DNA of 64,000 nt from Halomonas sp. Y3. GTDB taxonomy: Bacteria > Pseudomonadota > Gammaproteobacteria > Pseudomonadales > Halomonadaceae. Location: positions 310,001-374,000 of the forward strand of contig NZ_CP099975.1 of assembly GCF_024137965.1 (NCBI RefSeq). The letters run 5' to 3'. The notes beneath the pieces are model-generated. The model had not been told where the DNA came from and made no database searches. It saw only the letters and a list, made by a program, of their open reading frames with translations. This document shows, one piece after another, positions 60,592-64,000 of the stretch (the stretch's first letter is position 1; every line of letters begins with the position of its first letter). The position numbers were made by a program, and so were the translations under genes.

Positions 60592-63500
60592 TCAGCCGTA
60601 GGTGACCGAACTCGCGCCGGAATCGTCCTCCTCGGAAGTGGAGAAGCCGTCCATCGGCAGGCCGATATCCTCCATCGGCTCGGCGGCGAGAGGATCATCG
60701 TTCTCTTCTGTCTCTGCTTCGGTTTCCAGCAGGTCGTCTTCACCTGTCAGCAAGATTTCGTCATCTTCTGCCTGGGCGAAGAGGCTGGTGACTTCTCCGA
60801 ACTCTTCCTCCTCGGTTGAGCTGTCCCCGCTGTCGATATCGATCGTGTCGTCGGCAAACATGGCCATTATGAACTCGGCATCCGCGCTGCTCGCCGATTC
60901 GCTATCGACGCCGGCACCGGAGGGCCGCACAAACACCGTCAGCTCGGCCTCCTCCACGCGGCCGTCCGGGTACGCTACCTGATAGGTAAAGGTCTCGGAC
61001 AGCAGCGTGGTGAAGTGATCCAGCTCATTCGGCGTATAGAGATAGCTGCCGTTGGCCTCGACCACCAGGGTGCCATGCTCGCCATCCAGGGTGACCGGGC
61101 CGCCATCGGTGCTCTCGAAGTTCGCACCATCGGTGGAGACGCTCAGTTCGAAGTCGCTGCCGCGCAGCACATCGTTCTCAAGCAGGTTACCCTCGGCGGT
61201 GGATACGCTATCCACCGCAAATTCATCCAGCAGGGTCACGGTGGAGCTAAGGTCGATGCTGTAGCCACCAGCCACACTCAGACCCGTCACTTCGACCTCA
61301 AGGCGGTATTCTCCCTCCTGCAGGCCCGGGATCGTGAATTCCCCGCCTCCGCCCAGACCCAGCAGCCCAACCAGCTGGTTGGCCGAGAAGTCCTGAACTG
61401 TCTCCCAGTCCGAATCGGGGGCATCACGGGATTGCAGGGAAATGGTAGTTCCATCCAGCAGCCCGAGCAGATTCCCCGAAGAGAGATCCAGCGTCACATC
61501 CTGAGTAGTGCCCGGCTCTACCGTAAAGGGATCGCTGGTTGCCGTGCGCGATGTCACACCCAGCAGCCAGCTATCGCTGACAAAGCCTTGCTCATCGAGG
61601 CCCGGCTCGGTGGCAAAGTCATACTCCACGCCGGCGAAGGCGATATCCCCCGCCGTACCCTGGCCATCGATCTCGATGGTCAGGGTCGCCTCCGAGGTTA
61701 CGCGGGAACCGTCAGGGTTGAAGGTGCCGTTGGTCACCGTATAGGTGAACACCTCCTCCTGACCCAGGCCGGCACGGGCGCCGGTGGTGTCATAGCTGTA
61801 GCTGCCGTTCTCGAAGATCGTCAGCACGCCGTAGAGTCCGGCAATGGTGACGCCCTCACTGCCGCTGCCCAGCACCTCGACCATCTCGCCGTTGGCGTTC
61901 TCGACCCGGGTGACCACGCCACCCTGGGCGATACCGTCCTCGACGTTGCCGTCGCCCTCGCCGGTAATCACATTGCCGCTGAACGAGAGATCGCCATCGA
62001 AGGCATACTCGGTCAGGGTGGTGGTGATGTCGGTAAACTCCAGCACTGACAGGGTGTTATCGACAAGGGCGGCGGCCACGTCGTCCAGCACATCGTCCAA
62101 GAGAGAGGTAAGACCAAGGACGTCGAGCGCGTCTGTCAGAACGCCGACCAGGCTATCCACACCCAGCCCGTTTACGGTATTCAGTAGCGGCTCGACAACG
62201 GTACGCACCAGCAGTGGACCAACCAGCGGCCCCAGAGCGGACTCCAGTGTATCGAGCACGACTGCCTGGTTCTCCGGCCCCAGAACGAAGCCCTGATCCC
62301 CCAGCTCTTGCAGGCTAAGCCCCGTCAACAGGCTTTCAAGCGCGCTGCCGTCGCTGCGCACCACGACCGTATAGTTCCCGCTCTCCAGGCCTTCGGCAGT
62401 GGTGGTCAGACTGTTGGGCCCGGTAGCACCCAGGACTCCGATGCCGGCGATATCCGCCAGTAGCGGGTTGTCCTCATCGGTGGCGGCCGCAAAGACAACC
62501 TCCCCGCTCTCGTCCAGCACTTCGACAACAAAGCCGCTGGCTACCGCAGCGAGGTTGGTCTGGCTGACCTCGATCTGAACGTCTCCGATGAAATCGTCCG
62601 TTACACTCAGCGGTACGCTAGCATCGGGGTCGCTACCGACCAGCGCGTCTGCCTCCAGCACCGACACATTACTCTCCGTCTGCGGCTCATTGACCACAGC
62701 GGACTGATTGCCCATATCCAGTGCGACGCTATCCGGCTGAGCATCAAGCTCCGGCAGCGACTCGCCGTCGATTTCGATGGTCAGGTTGGCGGTCGCTTCG
62801 TTGAGGCCATCGGATACCGTATAGGTAAAGGTATCGGACTCGCCCAGGGAGTCACGGTCGCCGTTGGCGGCGTAGCTGTAGCTGCCGTCGGCGGCAATGG
62901 TCAGCACGCCGTAGAGGCCGGCGATCTCCACCGAGCCGCTCTCGGGCACCATGACCGGATCGCCGGAGGGGTTGCCCTCGGCATCGAGGAGCTGAACCTG
63001 GGAGATCTCGCTTCCCGGCACCAGCTGGTCGGCTTCGTTGCCCTCGCCTTCTCCAGTGATCACATTGCCCTCGACCGGCTGATTGGCAGCGAAGCTGTAC
63101 TCGGTCAGCGTGGTGGTGATGTCGGTGAACTGGAAAGCCGTCAGCGTATTGCTAAGCAGTGCCTCGGCTAGGGTGTCGACCACGGTATCGAGGGCGGCAG
63201 AAAGCCCCAGCGTGTTCAGGACATCCGACAGGACTCCGACCACCTCTCCGACGCCGAGTCCGTCGACTGTGCCGAGCAAGGGTTCCAGCAGGGCCCTGAC
63301 GCCGCTACCCAGCCCAAGATCAAGTCCTTCTGCCAGTAAATACTCGTTGAGGCCATCCTCCACGGCGTCGAGTATCAGTTCCTGGTTTTCCGGGCCCAGC
63401 ACCACGCCAGCATCGCCCAGTTCCTCCAGAACAAGGCCGCCATCCTCCGGGTCGCTGACCAGCAGGTTCTCCAGTGCGCTCTGCTCATTGCGCACGACCA

Positions 63501-64000
63501 CGCTGTACTCGCCCGGCACAAGGCCGATCAGCACCGCGGTCAGGGTGTCATCACCGGTCAGGCCGAGGATTTCCAGGCCGCCGACATCCCCCACCATGGA
63601 ATCGTCGGTGCCCCCCTCATAGACCAGGTTGCCACCTTCGTCATAGACCTCGACGCGGAAGGCATCGGCCACTGCCACCAGCGCCGTCTGCTGGACCTGC
63701 AGTGCCACCTCGCCGGTCTGCCCTTCTGCCACGGTAAAGGTGGTGCCGGAGAGTTCGCCACCTTCGCCCTCGGCGACACCCAGCACCTGAACGTTTTCCT
63801 CGGTTTCAGAGGGGTAGACGGTGACGGACTGCTCGCCCAGATCCAGCGCGGCGGCATCGTCGACGGCATTCAGCTCGACGATCTCGACGGCGCCCAGCGC
63901 GCCCGGCGGGCTGGTCAGCTCACCCACTGTCTGACGGGCGATCACGGCGCCGTCGGCATATTCGTCAGCGGAAAGCTCGAAGCTGTCGCCGTCGCCTTCG
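60592..64000 (-). CDS. Large repeat adhesin (VCBS/BapA-like), C-terminal part
   Basis: The frame runs off the right edge, so only the last ~1,135 residues are seen. They are acidic and low in Lys and Arg. Two long repeat units of about 365 residues (near 62.0-63.1 kb and 61.0-62.0 kb region) each contain VVVR...ALE, LGDxGxVLGPENQ, FTDITTTLTEY, GNVITGEG, and a VCBS-like block with IAGLYGVLTI and GSYSY. A third, shorter VCBS-like block with HGTLVVEANGSYLYTPNELD follows, then an acidic tail. These are features of BapA/LapF-type surface adhesins exported by type I secretion. No known secretion signal motif was identified in the tail. Confidence 0.82.
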   Translation of the reverse strand, partial: EGDGDSFELSADEYADGAVIARQTVGELTSPPGALGAVEIVELNAVDDAAALDLGEQSVTVYPSETEENVQVLGVAEGEGGELSGTTFTVAEGQTGEVALQVQQTALVAVADAFRVEVYDEGGNLVYEGGTDDSMVGDVGGLEILGLTGDDTLTAVLIGLVPGEYSVVVRNEQSALENLLVSDPEDGGLVLEELGDAGVVLGPENQELILDAVEDGLNEYLLAEGLDLGLGSGVRALLEPLLGTVDGLGVGEVVGVLSDVLNTLGLSAALDTVVDTLAEALLSNTLTAFQFTDITTTLTEYSFAANQPVEGNVITGEGEGNEADQLVPGSEISQVQLLDAEGNPSGDPVMVPESGSVEIAGLYGVLTIAADGSYSYAANGDRDSLGESDTFTYTVSDGLNEATANLTIEIDGESLPELDAQPDSVALDMGNQSAVVNEPQTESNVSVLEADALVGSDPDASVPLSVTDDFIGDVQIEVSQTNLAAVASGFVVEVLDESGEVVFAAATDEDNPLLADIAGIGVLGATGPNSLTTTAEGLESGNYTVVVRSDGSALESLLTGLSLQELGDQGFVLGPENQAVVLDTLESALGPLVGPLLVRTVVEPLLNTVNGLGVDSLVGVLTDALDVLGLTSLLDDVLDDVAAALVDNTLSVLEFTDITTTLTEYAFDGDLSFSGNVITGEGDGNVEDGIAQGGVVTRVENANGEMVEVLGSGSEGVTIAGLYGVLTIFENGSYSYDTTGARAGLGQEEVFTYTVTNGTFNPDGSRVTSEATLTIEIDGQGTAGDIAFAGVEYDFATEPGLDEQGFVSDSWLLGVTSRTATSDPFTVEPGTTQDVTLDLSSGNLLGLLDGTTISLQSRDAPDSDWETVQDFSANQLVGLLGLGGGGEFTIPGLQEGEYRLEVEVTGLSVAGGYSIDLSSTVTLLDEFAVDSVSTAEGNLLENDVLRGSDFELSVSTDGANFESTDGGPVTLDGEHGTLVVEANGSYLYTPNELDHFTTLLSETFTYQVAYPDGRVEEAELTVFVRPSGAGVDSESASSADAEFIMAMFADDTIDIDSGDSSTEEEEFGEVTSLFAQAEDDEILLTGEDDLLETEAETEENDDPLAAEPMEDIGLPMDGFSTSEEDDSGASSVTYG

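Noticed and set aside
1..64000. CRISPR array
   Set aside because: No set of short regularly spaced direct repeats was seen anywhere in the window.

Overview
The window looks like the chromosome of a halophilic gammaproteobacterium of the Halomonas group. The clearest marker is a 332-residue ectoine hydroxylase (ectD) at 34.7 kb. The thrB/DUF2782/polA order, the two-domain iron permease and the GC-rich host DNA (roughly two-thirds GC by eye) fit this. The left half (1-34.5 kb) is a patchwork of DNA with different base composition. The right half (34.5-64 kb) is uniform, GC-rich housekeeping DNA.

Region 1-5.8 kb holds a LysR regulator (cut by the left edge), a remnant of an ISL3-type insertion sequence, and a four-gene set: HTD2-type acyl-CoA hydratase, acyl-CoA dehydrogenase, family III CoA-transferase and CitE-like lyase. 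This matches the itaconate degradation route (itaconyl-CoA, citramalyl-CoA, then acetyl-CoA plus pyruvate). Region 6.1-9.6 kb is GC-rich and encodes the electron transfer flavoprotein (etfB, etfA) and its ubiquinone oxidoreductase. Region 9.9-18.1 kb is an AT-rich eight-gene module: AtoE-type transporter, thiolase, acyl-CoA ligase, two R-type hydratases, an NPD-family flavoprotein, an SDR and a crotonase. The crotonase has the residues of an isomerase rather than a hydratase. The module has no acyl-CoA dehydrogenase and looks like an imported pathway for an unsaturated or ring-derived acid.

Region 18.5-24.8 kb is a block of integrative-and-conjugative-element (ICE) genes: RadC-like protein, DUF3275, a DUF6094-type methyltransferase-like protein and an SNF2-like helicase. 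Characteristic hairpins lie in several of its gaps. Cargo follows: a LysE exporter, an inositol-monophosphatase-like enzyme and a PhnDCEE-type phosphonate/phosphite importer. At 31.0 kb lies a second, diverged copy of the last 37 codons of the helicase, then a MobH relaxase and a tyrosine integrase. At 34,443-34,490 is the 3' part of a tRNA-Thr(TGT) gene, an attachment-site scar. The element therefore ends at about 34,490, and its other end (the intact tRNA) is not in the window.

The right part carries ectD, an FAH-family hydrolase, speA, thrB, a DUF2782 protein, polA, a Fur-linked iron(III) ABC importer (fbpABC type), a DctPQM TRAP transporter, tmcA, pepD, dps and glycerate kinase. After these come a pair of related lipoproteins, a DUF1007 protein with a His-rich nickel/cobalt transporter, a HIT protein, a TauE/SafE permease, a 43-residue entericidin-like lipoprotein and an I78-type inhibitor lipoprotein. 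The C-terminal part of a very large repeat adhesin runs off the right edge. Intrinsic terminators or hairpins separate many of these units.
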